A stretch of 64,000 nt of DNA from Betaproteobacteria bacterium (GTDB lineage Bacteria > Pseudomonadota > Gammaproteobacteria > Burkholderiales > SG8-39), in contig JADJPT010000007.1 of assembly GCA_016713125.1 (NCBI GenBank), positions 93,908 to 157,907 on the forward strand, read 5' to 3'. The stretch's first letter is position 1, and each line of letters begins with the position of its first letter. This document shows, piece by piece, positions 27,094 through 41,548 of the stretch. The notes under the pieces were generated by a model. The model was not told the origin of the DNA and ran no database searches. It saw only the letters and a list, made by a program, of their open reading frames with translations. The position numbers were made by a program, and so were the translations under genes.

Positions 27094-28485
27094 GTGCGCT
27101 TGAAGGCCGCGGCATTCCCGCTGTGCTGCGCGCTGGTCCTGGTCACGGGCGGCGCCGCGGCACAGAACACCTGGGACGACAGCCGCGACCAGAAGCGCGA
27201 CATGGCGCTGGCCGGCCATCACGACCTGTCGGGACGCGGCGCCTACCAGCCGGTGATCGAGAAGCAGGGCGCGCGCTGGATCGCCTACATCGGCCACCAC
27301 GGCGGCACGGCGCGCAACCCGCTCACCGGCCGCGACGAAGCCAACGGCACCTCGGTGCTCGATGTCAGCGACCCGCGCAGGATCCGCCTGCTGGCGCACA
27401 TCCCCGGCGACGGCGCGGGCGCGCAGATGGCGCGCGTGTGCACCGGCCTGCCCGGTGCCGGGCCCGGCCGGAGCTTCCTGCTGCGCACCCTGGGCAACAG
27501 CGCGCACGAAGTGTGGGAGGTCACGCAACCCGAGAAGCCGGTGCGCGTCTCGGTGCCCGCCGAAGGCCTGTCGGGCACGCACAAGAGCTGGTGGGAGTGC
27601 GACACCGGCATCGCCTACCTGGTGTCCGGGGTGGCCGGCTGGCGCACCTGGCGCATGACGCAGATCTACGACCTCGCCAACCCGGCCAAACCGGTGTTCA
27701 TCCGCAACTTCGGCCTGCCGGGCCAGCAGCCGGGTTCCACCGGCCACGTGCCCACCGCGCTGCACGGCCCGATCTCCACGGGGCCGAATGCGGGACCGAA
27801 AGGCGGGCGCGTGTATTTCGGCTACGGCGTGAACGCCTACGGCATCCTGCAGGTGGTCGATCGCGACAGGCTGCTGAAGGGACCCAAGGCGCCGACCGAG
27901 AAGAACCTGCTGTATCCGCACATCGGCCAGCTCGAACTGCAGCGCAACCAGGGCGCGCACACGGTGTTCCCGATCCTCGGCATGCCGGTGCCCGAGTTCG
28001 CCAGACACAGCGAGGGCCGGGTGCGCGATTTCGTGCTGGTGGTCAGCGAGTCGCTGGCCGACGGTTGCCGCGAGGCGCGGCAGATGGCCTGGATGGTCGA
28101 CATCAGCGACGAGGGCCGGCCTTTCCCGGTGGCCGGCCTGACGCCGGCCGAAGCCACCGGCAACTACTGCGCGCGGCCCGGACGCTTCGGCGCGCACGCC
28201 TCCAGCGAGAGCTTCGCGCCGGTGTACTACCGGCGCCTGGTGTTCATCGCCCACTTCAATGCCGGCGTGCGCGCCTTCGACATCCGCGACCCGCTGGCGC
28301 CGCGCGAGGCCGCGTACTATGTGCCGGACGCGCGCGGCGCGGCGCTGGCGACCAACAACGTCGAGACGGATGCGCGCGGTTACGTCTACATGGTGGATCG
28401 CGGCGGACTGGGCCTGCACGTGCTGCGGCTCACCGGTGCGGCGGCGGCGATCGCCGACGCGGCGGCACGCGAGCGCGAACAATGA
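27094..28485 (+). CDS. Exported LVIVD-repeat beta-propeller-like protein
   Basis: 463 residues from a GTG start. A signal peptide (AAAFPLCCALVLVTGGAAAQ) leads to a periplasmic or secreted protein. The repeated pattern of SVLDVSDPRRIRLLAHIPG, EVTQPEKPVRVSVP, IYDLANPAKPVFIRNFG and FDIRDPLAPREAAYYVPD is that of LVIVD repeats, which form beta-propellers; a conserved cysteine pair (VCTGL, WECDTG) and DGCREARQ and GNYCARPGRFGAH are also seen. No catalytic role is recognised. It ends 26 bp before a TAXI receptor gene, suggesting an operon with it. Confidence 0.75.
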   Translation: MRLKAAAFPLCCALVLVTGGAAAQNTWDDSRDQKRDMALAGHHDLSGRGAYQPVIEKQGARWIAYIGHHGGTARNPLTGRDEANGTSVLDVSDPRRIRLLAHIPGDGAGAQMARVCTGLPGAGPGRSFLLRTLGNSAHEVWEVTQPEKPVRVSVPAEGLSGTHKSWWECDTGIAYLVSGVAGWRTWRMTQIYDLANPAKPVFIRNFGLPGQQPGSTGHVPTALHGPISTGPNAGPKGGRVYFGYGVNAYGILQVVDRDRLLKGPKAPTEKNLLYPHIGQLELQRNQGAHTVFPILGMPVPEFARHSEGRVRDFVLVVSESLADGCREARQMAWMVDISDEGRPFPVAGLTPAEATGNYCARPGRFGAHASSESFAPVYYRRLVFIAHFNAGVRAFDIRDPLAPREAAYYVPDARGAALATNNVETDARGYVYMVDRGGLGLHVLRLTGAAAAIADAAAREREQ

Positions 28486-28510
28486 GCGGCGGAACAACCG
28501 GGAGGGCGGC

Positions 28511-29479
28511 ATGGCAGGCAGGGGACTCGCGGCGCTGGCCGCATTGCTGGGCGGGCTGGGCTTGAGCGCCATGTCGGGCACGGCGCCGGCGCAGGACAGG
28601 ACCACGGTGGTGCTGGGCACGGCCACGCCGGGGGGCGGCTTCCCGGTGTACGGCGCGGCCTACGCCGAGACGGTCAACGAGTTCGAGCCCACGCTGCAGG
28701 TCACGACCAGGAACACCAGGGGCAGCACCGAGAACATTCCCCTGCTGGAAGCCGGGCAGCTGGACATCGCGCTGGTGCAGGGCGAGGCCGGCCACGAGGC
28801 GCTGGCCGGCATCGGCCGGCCGCCGGCGAAGCTGCTGGTGGTTGCCGCCATGTATTCCTCGCCCGGCATGTTCGTGGTGCGCGCCGACAGCCCGGCGAAG
28901 AGCATCCGCGACCTGGTGGGCAAGCCGGTGGCCTTCGGCGCCAGGGGCTCGGGCCTGGTGATCCTGTCGCGTTACGTGCTCGATGGCCTGGGCCTGGACC
29001 AGAACAGGGATTTCCAGGCCATCTACCTGGACAAGGCCGGCGACGGTCCGGCCATGGTGCAGGACGGGCGCGCGGCCGCGCTGTGGGGCGGGGGCATCGG
29101 CTGGCCGGGCTTCGCGACCATGGCGAAGAGCCCGGGCGGCGCGCGTTTCATCGCGCCCGACGCGGAAGAGATCCGCAGGATCCTCGCCAGGCACGATTTC
29201 CTCAAGCCGCTGTCGGTGCCGGCCGGCGTGTATCCGGGGCAGGGTGCGCCCATCCATTCGGTGGGCTCGTGGAGCTTCGTGATGGCGCGGCCCACGCTGC
29301 CCGACGAGGTCGCCTACAAGCTGATGCGTGCCGTGCACAAGGGCGAGGCCGCGATCGCCAGGCGTCTGCCGCAGGCGAGCGAAACCACCGCCGCCAACAC
29401 CGCCAACGCCGTGCCGCGCATCGGCCTGCTGCATCCGGGTGCGGCGAAGTATCTGCGCGAGGCCGGTCTGTTGCGCTGA
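28511..29479 (+). CDS. TAXI-family TRAP transporter solute-binding protein
   Basis: 322 residues with a signal peptide (AALAALLGGLGLSAMSG, cleavage near APAQD). TAXI proteins are periplasmic receptors that deliver solutes to DctQM-like membrane units. The family features LGTATPGGGFPVYGAAYAETV, TTRNTRGSTENIPLLEAGQLDIALVQGE and SIRDLVGKPVAFGARGSG are clear, with the C-terminal domain complete. A GGAGGG ribosome-binding site lies at 28501-28506. No membrane subunit gene (DctM/DctQ fusion) is nearby, so this is an orphan receptor; its substrate is unknown. A terminator follows. Confidence 0.88.
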   Translation: MAGRGLAALAALLGGLGLSAMSGTAPAQDRTTVVLGTATPGGGFPVYGAAYAETVNEFEPTLQVTTRNTRGSTENIPLLEAGQLDIALVQGEAGHEALAGIGRPPAKLLVVAAMYSSPGMFVVRADSPAKSIRDLVGKPVAFGARGSGLVILSRYVLDGLGLDQNRDFQAIYLDKAGDGPAMVQDGRAAALWGGGIGWPGFATMAKSPGGARFIAPDAEEIRRILARHDFLKPLSVPAGVYPGQGAPIHSVGSWSFVMARPTLPDEVAYKLMRAVHKGEAAIARRLPQASETTAANTANAVPRIGLLHPGAAKYLREAGLLR

Positions 29480-29502
29480 GCGAAACGGCGACGCGCGCCT
29501 GT

Positions 29503-29523
29503 GCCCGCCACGGCGGGCCTTTT
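29503..29523 (+). terminator. Intrinsic terminator of the TAXI receptor gene
   Basis: Stem GCCCGC / GCGGGC with a tight CACG loop, then CCTTTTG. It is the common GC-rich 'agcccgccacggcgggcttttt'-type terminator, 24 bp after the stop codon. Confidence 0.8.
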
Positions 29524-29564
29524 GTCTTGCCTCATTCGTTCTTTGCATACAGCCCGCGATTCCT

Positions 29565-29593
29565 TTGACTTCACCCGGTGCGCTGGCAACAAT
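29565..29593 (+). promoter_or_regulatory. Sigma70 promoter of the AhpD-like/thioredoxin/RidA operon
   Basis: TTGACT (29565-29570) and AACAAT (29588-29593) match the -35 in five and the -10 in four positions with exactly 17 bp between them. The start of transcription would be near 29600, about 20 bp before the ATG at 29620. Confidence 0.6.
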
Positions 29594-29619
29594 GGGCCAT
29601 CGCAATTCGGGAGCATGCA

Positions 29620-30240
29620 ATGGGACAGTGGAGTCGCAAGGATCATCCGGAACCGTTCATCGACCTGGTGCCGCTGGAGAAGGCCACCGGCGCGCGCAAG
29701 GCGCTGTACGAAGAACTCGAGCGCATCCGCGGCAAGGGCCGCGTGTCCAACCTGTTCAAGGCCTACGCCGCGTTCCCCGAACTGGGCATGGCCAACCTGC
29801 AGCGCCTGATGGCGCTGCTCGGCAAGGGCGCGCTGAGCGTGAAGTTCAAGGAAGCGGTGATGACGGCGCTGGCCGAGATCAACCGCTGCGACTACTGCGT
29901 GTCGTTCCACGCCACGGCGATGAAGAACGCCGGCGCCTCGGAGGCCGAGGTGCAGGCCGCGCTGGCCTTCGATCCCAAGGGCATCGGCCTGTCGGCCAAG
30001 GAGGCCGCGCTGTTCGAGTACGCGCTGAAGGCCAACGGCGACCCGCACGGCATCACGCCCGAGGATTTCGTGCCGCTGCGCGCGGCGGGCGTCACCGACG
30101 GCGAGATCGTCGAGGCGCTGGAGACGGTGAACACCGGCAACGCCTTCAACCTGATCAACGGCGCGCTGAACGTGGGCGCCGACGATTTCCTCGGCGGCTA
30201 CCTCAAGGAGCGCGGCGAAGCCTGGGCGGCCGAACGATGA
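29620..30240 (+). CDS. Carboxymuconolactone decarboxylase/AhpD-like protein
   Basis: 206 residues. The AhpD signature is EINRCDYCVSFHATAMKNAG, with the CXXC pair and the following histidine of the thiol-peroxidase-like site, preceded by LSVKFKEAVMTALA. These proteins act as alkylhydroperoxidases or thiol oxidoreductases. The C-terminal half (VTDGEIVEALETVNTGNAFNLINGAL) is a second helical repeat. The start is the ATG at 29620 behind GGGAGCATGCA; an in-frame start at 29578 lies before the predicted transcription start. Its stop overlaps the next gene's ATG by four bases (ATGA), so translation is coupled with the thioredoxin-like gene. Confidence 0.88.
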   Translation: MGQWSRKDHPEPFIDLVPLEKATGARKALYEELERIRGKGRVSNLFKAYAAFPELGMANLQRLMALLGKGALSVKFKEAVMTALAEINRCDYCVSFHATAMKNAGASEAEVQAALAFDPKGIGLSAKEAALFEYALKANGDPHGITPEDFVPLRAAGVTDGEIVEALETVNTGNAFNLINGALNVGADDFLGGYLKERGEAWAAER

Positions 30241-30581
30241 GCGCCGACAGCCGCGCGCCGCTGTCCCACGTGGCTTCGGCCGCCGAGCTCGATGCGCTGA
30301 TCGCCGCGCCCCGGCCGCTGCTGCTGACCTTCACCGGCCCCAAGTGCATCATCTGCCGCCAGCTGGCGCCGATGCTGAACGTGGTGGTGCAGGAGCACGG
30401 CGATGCGCTGGCCTCGGCCAAGGTCGATGCCGAGGCGCTCACCGATCTTTCCGAGCGCTACGAGATCCGTTCGCTGCCCACCACCATGATCATCCGCGAC
30501 GGCAAGGTCGCCGACCGCATCACCGGCTTCGCCACCGCCGGCAAACTGCGCGAATGGATCGCGCAACACGCATTCTCCTGA
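30237..30581 (+). CDS. Thioredoxin-fold protein with CIIC active site
   Basis: 114 residues. Thioredoxin fold by pattern: RPLLLTFTGPKCIICRQLAPML, KVDAEALTDLSERYEIRSLPTTMIIRDGKV and GFATAGKLREWIAQH. The active site reads C-I-I-C in place of thioredoxin's C-G-P-C, and the tryptophan before it is missing, so redox potential and partner choice should differ. The cis-proline SLPTTM is kept. Translationally coupled to the AhpD-like gene, so it may be the dedicated reductant of that protein (inference). No signal peptide, hence cytoplasmic. The RidA gene starts 11 bp downstream. Confidence 0.85.
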   Translation: MSADSRAPLSHVASAAELDALIAAPRPLLLTFTGPKCIICRQLAPMLNVVVQEHGDALASAKVDAEALTDLSERYEIRSLPTTMIIRDGKVADRITGFATAGKLREWIAQHAFS

Positions 30582-30592
30582 AAGGAATCGCC

Positions 30593-30982
30593 ATGCCTGA
30601 AATCAAACTGCACACCGCCCCCGACGCGCCCAACCCCCCGGGTCCCTTCTCGCACGCCAGCTCGGTGGGCGAGTGGGTGTTCTCCTCCGGCATGGGTGGC
30701 CTCGATCCCAAGACCGGCCAGGTGGTGTCCGACGACGTGATCGAACAGACCGAGCAGGCCATCACCAACACCGAGCACATCCTGGCCGCGGCCGGCTGCA
30801 CGCTGCAGGACGTGGCCAAGGTGGTGCTGTACCTGACCGACATGCAGGACTACCCGCGCGTCAACGCGGTCTACGAGAAGCGCTTCGCCCCGCACAAGCC
30901 GGCGCGCACCTGCGTGGCCGTCTCGGGACTGCCGGTGCGCGAACGCATGAAACTCGACACGGTCGCGATTCGCCGCAAGTGA
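30593..30982 (+). CDS. RidA family reactive-intermediate deaminase
   Basis: 129 residues, the RidA/YjgF/UK114 size. These trimeric proteins deaminate reactive enamines and imines such as 2-aminoacrylate. Family features present: GPFSHASSVGEWVFSSGMGGLDPKTG, EQTEQAITNTEHILAAAGCTLQDVAKVVLYLTD and the arginine of the substrate site in PARTCVAVSGLP. AAAGGAATCGCC precedes the ATG. Third gene of the AhpD-like/thioredoxin-like operon. A second RidA-family gene lies at 38.5 kb. The G-run tract begins 12 bp after its stop codon. Confidence 0.9.
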   Translation: MPEIKLHTAPDAPNPPGPFSHASSVGEWVFSSGMGGLDPKTGQVVSDDVIEQTEQAITNTEHILAAAGCTLQDVAKVVLYLTDMQDYPRVNAVYEKRFAPHKPARTCVAVSGLPVRERMKLDTVAIRRK

Positions 30983-30993
30983 TTGCCTAGCGG

Positions 30994-31150
30994 CGGGGGG
31001 GGGGGAGGGGGGGGGGGGGGGGGGCGGTTGGCGGGCCCCTCCATCAGGGCGAGGGGGAGCCGGGGGGTCCCGGGGGGCTTGGGGGGGGGGGGGGGGGCCG
31101 GGGGGGCCCCGGGGCCCCCCCCGGCCCGGGGGGGGGGGGGGGGGGGGGGA
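30994..31150. repeat. Poly-G low-complexity tract (probable assembly artefact)
   Basis: This ~157-bp stretch is composed almost wholly of G runs with short C blocks, including runs of 14 to 23 Gs. It has no coding pattern, replaces the expected C-terminus of the MFS gene on the minus strand, and lies 12 bp from the RidA stop codon. Natural runs of this kind are not expected; an uncalled or low-quality region filled with G calls is the simplest explanation. Confidence 0.75.
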
Positions 31151-32549
31151 GGCGGCGAGCACGGCGGGGAGGCACAGGGCGGCGAGGATCAGGAAGGTCT
31201 CGTCGAAGGCCTTGACGCGCGCCGCCGCGTCGCCGGCGAACAGCGAGACGCCGCGCGCGGCCAGCCGCCATTCGAGCAGGATGCCGGCCAGGCTCACGCC
31301 GATCGCGCCGCCGAGCTGGCGCAGGAAGTTGATGATGCTGGCCGCCTGCGGAATCTCCGGCGTGTGCAGCCCGCGCACCGAGCCCAGGCTCAGCGCGGGC
31401 AGGATCATCCCCAGGCCGATGCGGCCGATCACCACCCAGAAGGCCAGCAGCAGATAGGGCGTGGACAGGTCCACGGTGGCGGTCAGCGCCAGCGAGGCGG
31501 CCATCACGGCGGTGCCCGCCGCCACCTGCAGCGCGTGGCGCCCGCGGTCGGCCAGGCGTCCGGCGATCGGCATGGAGAGCGCCAGCGCGATGCCGGCGGG
31601 CAGCAGCACGAAGCCGGCCTGCGAGGGACTGAAGGCCAGCGCCGTCTGCAGGTAGATGGGCATCAGGTAGGTGGAGGCGAACAGGCCCACGCCGTAGATG
31701 AAGGCGACGATGGCGCTCATCGCGAAGGGGCGGCCGGCGAACAGGCGCAGGTGCAGCAGCGGCGAGGCGGCGCGCAGTTGGTAGAGCACGAAGCCGGCCA
31801 GGCCGAGCAGGCCGGCGACGATCAGCCCGAGGTGGAAGGGCGGATCGCGTTGCAGGCCGACGAAGCCGTTCAGCAGCGCCAGGGTGGCGGCGCTGACCCA
31901 GGCCAGGCCCTTCCAGTCCAGCGGCCGGGCGCCGCCGGCGAAGGAGGAGACCATCGGCAGGTAGCGGCGCGCCAGCACCAGGGCCGCGATGCAGAAGGGC
32001 ACCACCACGAAGAAGATCGAGCGCCAGCCGAAGGCCTCGACCAGCACGCCGCCCACGCTGGGGCCGATGGCCGGCGCCAGCACCACGCCGAAGCCGAAGA
32101 TGCCGATGGCGCGGCCCTGCTGACCGGCCGGGAACACGCGCAGGATCACCACGTTGGGGATCGGCGTCAGCAGGCCGGCGGCGACGCCCTCGAGCACGCG
32201 CATGGTGATCATCATCGCGAAGCTGCCCGACAGCCCGCCGAGGATGCCGCCGGTCATCAGCAGCAAGGTGGCGCCGACGTAGGTGCGGCGCAGGCCGTAG
32301 CGCGTCAGCAGCCAGGGCGTGAGCAGCAGCGAGAGCGTGGTGGCGACCATGAAGCCGGCCGAGATCCACTGCGCGCGCTCCTGGCCCAGCGAGAAGTGCC
32401 GGCTCATGTCCGGCACCGCCACGTTGACGATGGTCGAGGACATGATCGAGGCCATCATGCCGACCATCACGGTCAGCAGCAGCAGCCACTTGTAGCGCTC
32501 GCCGTGGCGCGCGCAGTTCTTCCAGCGTGGCGTGCCGCGTTGCGCTCAA
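31151..32549 (-). CDS. DHA2-type MFS multidrug efflux transporter (one frameshift, C-terminus lost)
   Basis: About 465 residues survive, with 13-14 hydrophobic helices, as in EmrB/QacA-like DHA2 transporters. Signatures are the N-terminal MASIMSSTIVNVAVPDMSRHF (the DHA2 'IVNVALP' motif) and LTPIPNVVILRVFPAGQQGRAIG, with GPSVGGVLVEAFGWRSIFFV for motif C. The frame breaks near 32505 (two bases missing from a GCGCGC run), joining LEELRA to RHGERYKWLLLL. The last helix and stop are lost in the poly-G tract at 30994-31150. The TTG at 32549 (or GTG at 32567) follows the uvrA stop directly, so it may be co-transcribed. Substrate unknown; no periplasmic adaptor (EmrA) neighbours it. Confidence 0.75.
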
Positions 32550-32556
32550 GCCGTGC

Positions 32557-38409
<5,853 letters not shown>

Positions 38410-38480
38410 GGGCGGTTGCGCGGCGGTTCGCACCCCCCTCCCGGATGCGAACCGCCATTGTAACAGCAAGCCCGCCGCGC

Positions 38481-38879
38481 TCAGCGCCCGCGCAGGCCCA
38501 CCACGGCTTCGATCTCCACCTTGAACTCGGGCTTGGCGAGGGCCTTCACGCCGATCAGCGTGGAGGCCGGGCGCGCCGCGCCGAAGAAGGCCTCGCGCTC
38601 GGGGTTGATCCTGGTGCGGTCGTTGACGTCGAGCAGGTAGACGGTGACCTTCAGCACGTCGGCGGCCGAGCCGCCGGCGGCGGCGAGGATGACGCCGATG
38701 TTGCGGAAAATCTGCCGCGTCTGCTCGGCCACGTCATCGCTGACCACCTTGCCGTTGGCGTCCACGCCCACGGCGCCGGAAATGAACAGCAGGTCGCCCC
38801 AGCGCACCGCCTCGCAGTAGTGGCTGATGGGCTGCGGCGCGCCGGCCGGCTGGTATTCTTCGCGCTTGTTCGTCGTCAT
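38481..38879 (-). CDS. RidA family protein
   Basis: 132 residues. RidA/YjgF fold: [63 protein letters not shown] and [25 protein letters not shown], where the arginine of the active site is kept. Probably a deaminase or hydrolase of reactive enamines or related compounds. It starts at 38879, 22 bp from the divergent amidohydrolase start, so both may use overlapping promoters; RidA proteins are often encoded beside amidohydrolases of aromatic degradation. It differs clearly from the RidA at 30.6 kb. Confidence 0.88.
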   Translation of the reverse strand: MTTNKREEYQPAGAPQPISHYCEAVRWGDLLFISGAVGVDANGKVVSDDVAEQTRQIFRNIGVILAAAGGSAADVLKVTVYLLDVNDRTRINPEREAFFGAARPASTLIGVKALAKPEFKVEIEAVVGLRGR

Positions 38880-38900
38880 GCTTTTCTCTCCTGGTTGGCA

Positions 38901-39791
38901 ATGAATCCGCTTCACGATCCTGCACCGCCCTGCGCCGCGCCCGACCCGCATCCGCGCAAGCCGGCGTACGCCCTGCCGCCGCTGGCCTGCGACAGCCACG
39001 CCCACGTCTGCGGCCCGGCGGGCCTGTATCCGTATTCGCCCGGGCGCATCTACACGCCCCCGGACGCCCTGCACGCCGCCTACCGTCACATGCTCGATAC
39101 CCTCGGCGTCGAGCGCTGCGTGCTGGTGCAGCCCAGCGTGTACGGCAGCGACAACCGCGCCATGCTCGACGCGCTGGCCCTCGATCCGCTGCGCCAGCGC
39201 GGCGTTGCGGTCATCGAGCCGGACATTGCCGACGCTGAACTGGAGCGCATGCATGCGGCCGGCGTGCGCGGCGTGCGTTGCAACATCGTGGACGTGAAGG
39301 AGGGCAAGGGCAAGCTGCCGCTCGACATGCTGAACGCGCTGGCGGCGAAAGTGAAACCGCTGGGCTGGCATATCGAGTTCCTGATGCACGTCGACGAGTT
39401 CCCGGAACTCGATCGGCTGCTCGATGGCTTTCCGGTCGACGTGGTGTTCGGCCACCTGGGTTACCTGAACCGCGGGCAGGCCGTGGACTCGGCGGGCTTT
39501 CGCGCCCTGCTGCGCCTGCTGGGCGCGGGCCGCGCCTGGGTCAAGCTCACCGGGCCGTACCGCATCTCCGCGCAAGCCATGCCGCACGCCGACCTGGTGC
39601 CGTACGCGCGGGCGCTGCTCGAGGCGGCGCCGGCGCGCCTGGTCTGGGGCAGCGACTGGCCGCATGTGATGGTCAAGGGCGACATGCCCAACGACGGCGC
39701 GCTGGCCGACCTGCTGTGCGACTGGGTGCCGGACGCGTCGGCGCGCCGGCGCGTGCTGGTCGACAACCCGGCGCGCCTCTACGACTTCTGA
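38901..39791 (+). CDS. Amidohydrolase family protein, 2-pyrone-4,6-dicarboxylate-hydrolase-like
   Basis: 296 residues. Amidohydrolase superfamily TIM barrel: [27 protein letters not shown] at the N-terminus carries the metal-binding HxH-type motif; [51 protein letters not shown] and [19 protein letters not shown] complete the family set. Relatives hydrolyse 2-pyrone-4,6-dicarboxylate in lignin-aromatic degradation or dicarboxylic lactones. Neighbouring genes do not form a protocatechuate meta-cleavage operon, so the substrate stays open. The ATG at 38901 is the natural start. Confidence 0.85.
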   Translation: MNPLHDPAPPCAAPDPHPRKPAYALPPLACDSHAHVCGPAGLYPYSPGRIYTPPDALHAAYRHMLDTLGVERCVLVQPSVYGSDNRAMLDALALDPLRQRGVAVIEPDIADAELERMHAAGVRGVRCNIVDVKEGKGKLPLDMLNALAAKVKPLGWHIEFLMHVDEFPELDRLLDGFPVDVVFGHLGYLNRGQAVDSAGFRALLRLLGAGRAWVKLTGPYRISAQAMPHADLVPYARALLEAAPARLVWGSDWPHVMVKGDMPNDGALADLLCDWVPDASARRRVLVDNPARLYDF

Positions 39792-39810
39792 ACGCCGGCC
39801 GGCCCCCGCG

Positions 39811-40777
39811 ATGAACCGCCGCGTGCTGCACCTGGACATGGATGCGTTCTATGCCTCGGTCGAACTGCTCACGCGCCCGGAGCTGCGCGGCAAGCCGGTG
39901 GTGATCGGCGGGCGCGGCGACCCGACGCGGCGCGGCGTGGCCACCACCGCCACCTACGAGGCGCGCGCCTTCGGCATCTGCGGTCTGCCCGCTGTTCGAG
40001 GATCGCGGCATCGACGAGGCCTACCTGGAGGTGAGCGAACTGCCGCAGGACAGCGAGTCCATCGGTCGCGCACTCAAGCGCCGCATCCTCGAGGCCACCG
40101 GCATGACCTGTTCGATCGGCATCGCGCCGAACAAGCTGCTGGCCAAGCTGTCCTCGGAGCTCGACAAGCCCGACGGCCTGACCGTGCTGTCGATGGCCGA
40201 GGTTCCGTCGCGCATCTGGCCGCTGGACGTGAGGAAGCTGCAGGGCGTGGGGCCCAAGGCCGAGCAGAAACTCAAGGCGCTGGGCTGGACCACCATCGGC
40301 GCGCTGGCGGCGGTGCCGCCGGCCGAGTTGCGCGCGCATTTCGGCGAGTCGTATTCGAACTACCTGCACGCCGCGGCCAACGGCCGCGACGAGCGGCCGG
40401 TGGTGACCTTCCGCGAGCCCAAGTCGATCAGCCGCGAGACCACCTTCCAGGAAGACCTGCGCGAATGGCAGGACATCGCCCGCGTGCTGGCCGAGCTGTC
40501 GAAGAAGGTGGCCGGCGACCTGGACAGGAAGGGTTACCTGGCGCGCACGGTGGGCATCAAGCTGCGCTTCGAGGATTTCCGCACCGTGACGCGCGACCGC
40601 ACGCTGGAGGCGCCCACCGGCGCGGCGCAGGAGATCCGCCGCGCGGCCTTCGAATGCCTGTCGCGCATCGAGCTCAAGCGTCGCGTGCGCCTGATCGGCG
40701 TGCGCCTGGGCGAACTGCACAAGCCCGGCGACCTCGCCGCCGTGCCGCTGCAGCCGGACCTGCTGGGGGAGATCTGA
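39811..40777 (+). pseudogene. dinB: DNA polymerase IV (DinB), internally deleted
   Basis: Y-family translesion polymerase. The N-terminus is normal ([21 protein letters not shown], with the first catalytic aspartate, and [28 protein letters not shown]). The text then jumps near 39985 to [20 protein letters not shown], in another frame, which carries the catalytic DE pair. About 45-50 codons of the finger and palm region (the stretch before the catalytic DE, around MPLKRALKLCPDAV in relatives) are missing. The rest is complete through [28 protein letters not shown] and [11 protein letters not shown]. The deletion destroys the active site layout. It may be real or an assembly collapse. The remainder to 40777 is well preserved, which argues for a recent event or an error. 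Confidence 0.75.
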
Positions 40778-40786
40778 AGCGCCGGC

Positions 40787-41548
40787 TCAGCGCGCGTGGC
40801 GCAATTCGGCCTCGTTCATGCGCTTGCCCCAGGCACCGTCCTTGCGCATGGCTTCCAGCGCCGCGGAAAGCTTCTTCAGCGAGGCATCGTCGCTGAGCGG
40901 GCTGCAGGCCAGGTAGTAGGGCTGTGCGCCGACCTCGTAGACCGACTTGAGGCCGCTCACCTTGGCCTGCCCGGCGATGGTCTTCCACGCGTACAGCCCG
41001 GCCGCCCACAGGTCGATGCGCTGCGGATCGTCCTTGGGCAGGTTGAACTTGGCCGGGATCTGCGCTTCGGTGTCGGACTCGACGATGTTGGTGATGGCGC
41101 GCGAGCGCAGGAACTCGGCCTTGGCGTCGGTCTTCACCGCGCCGATGCGGTACTTGCGCGCGTCGGCTTCGGTCTTGATGCTGCCGGCGAAATCGGACTT
41201 CGCCACCAGCACCCAGCGGTTCGAGGCGATCGGCCCCACCCAGTGGAACAGACGGCGGCGGTTCTCGAGCTGCACGGTCGAGTACAGGCAGGTGTTCTTC
41301 TCGGCCTGGGCGCGCTTGTAGGCGGTGTCCCATACGCCGCTCTGGAAGCTCACCTGCACGCCGGCGCGTTTCGCCATCTCGGCAATCGTCTCGGTGGCCA
41401 GGCCGACGACCTTGCCCGACTGCGTGTAATTGAACGGCGGGTTCTCTTCGGTCAGCAGGGTCAGGCCCTGCGCCGCGGCCATCGGCAGGGCGCAGCCCAG
41501 GGCGGCCAGAACGTGACGCATCGACGGCCTGGTGTTCGGTCTTTTCAT
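40787..41548 (-). CDS. Periplasmic amino-acid-type solute-binding protein (SBP_bac_3)
   Basis: 253 residues. Signal peptide at 1-28 ([16 protein letters not shown]). The mature part has the type 3 binding-protein pattern: [35 protein letters not shown], then [15 protein letters not shown] and [25 protein letters not shown]. No adjacent ABC permease exists. The region [20 protein letters not shown] resembles single-protein homologues found beside sensors. Its start overlaps the ankyrin gene stop by four bases (ATGA), so it is translated from the same message. Confidence 0.85.
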   Translation of the reverse strand: MKRPNTRPSMRHVLAALGCALPMAAAQGLTLLTEENPPFNYTQSGKVVGLATETIAEMAKRAGVQVSFQSGVWDTAYKRAQAEKNTCLYSTVQLENRRRLFHWVGPIASNRWVLVAKSDFAGSIKTEADARKYRIGAVKTDAKAEFLRSRAITNIVESDTEAQIPAKFNLPKDDPQRIDLWAAGLYAWKTIAGQAKVSGLKSVYEVGAQPYYLACSPLSDDASLKKLSAALEAMRKDGAWGKRMNEAELRHAR

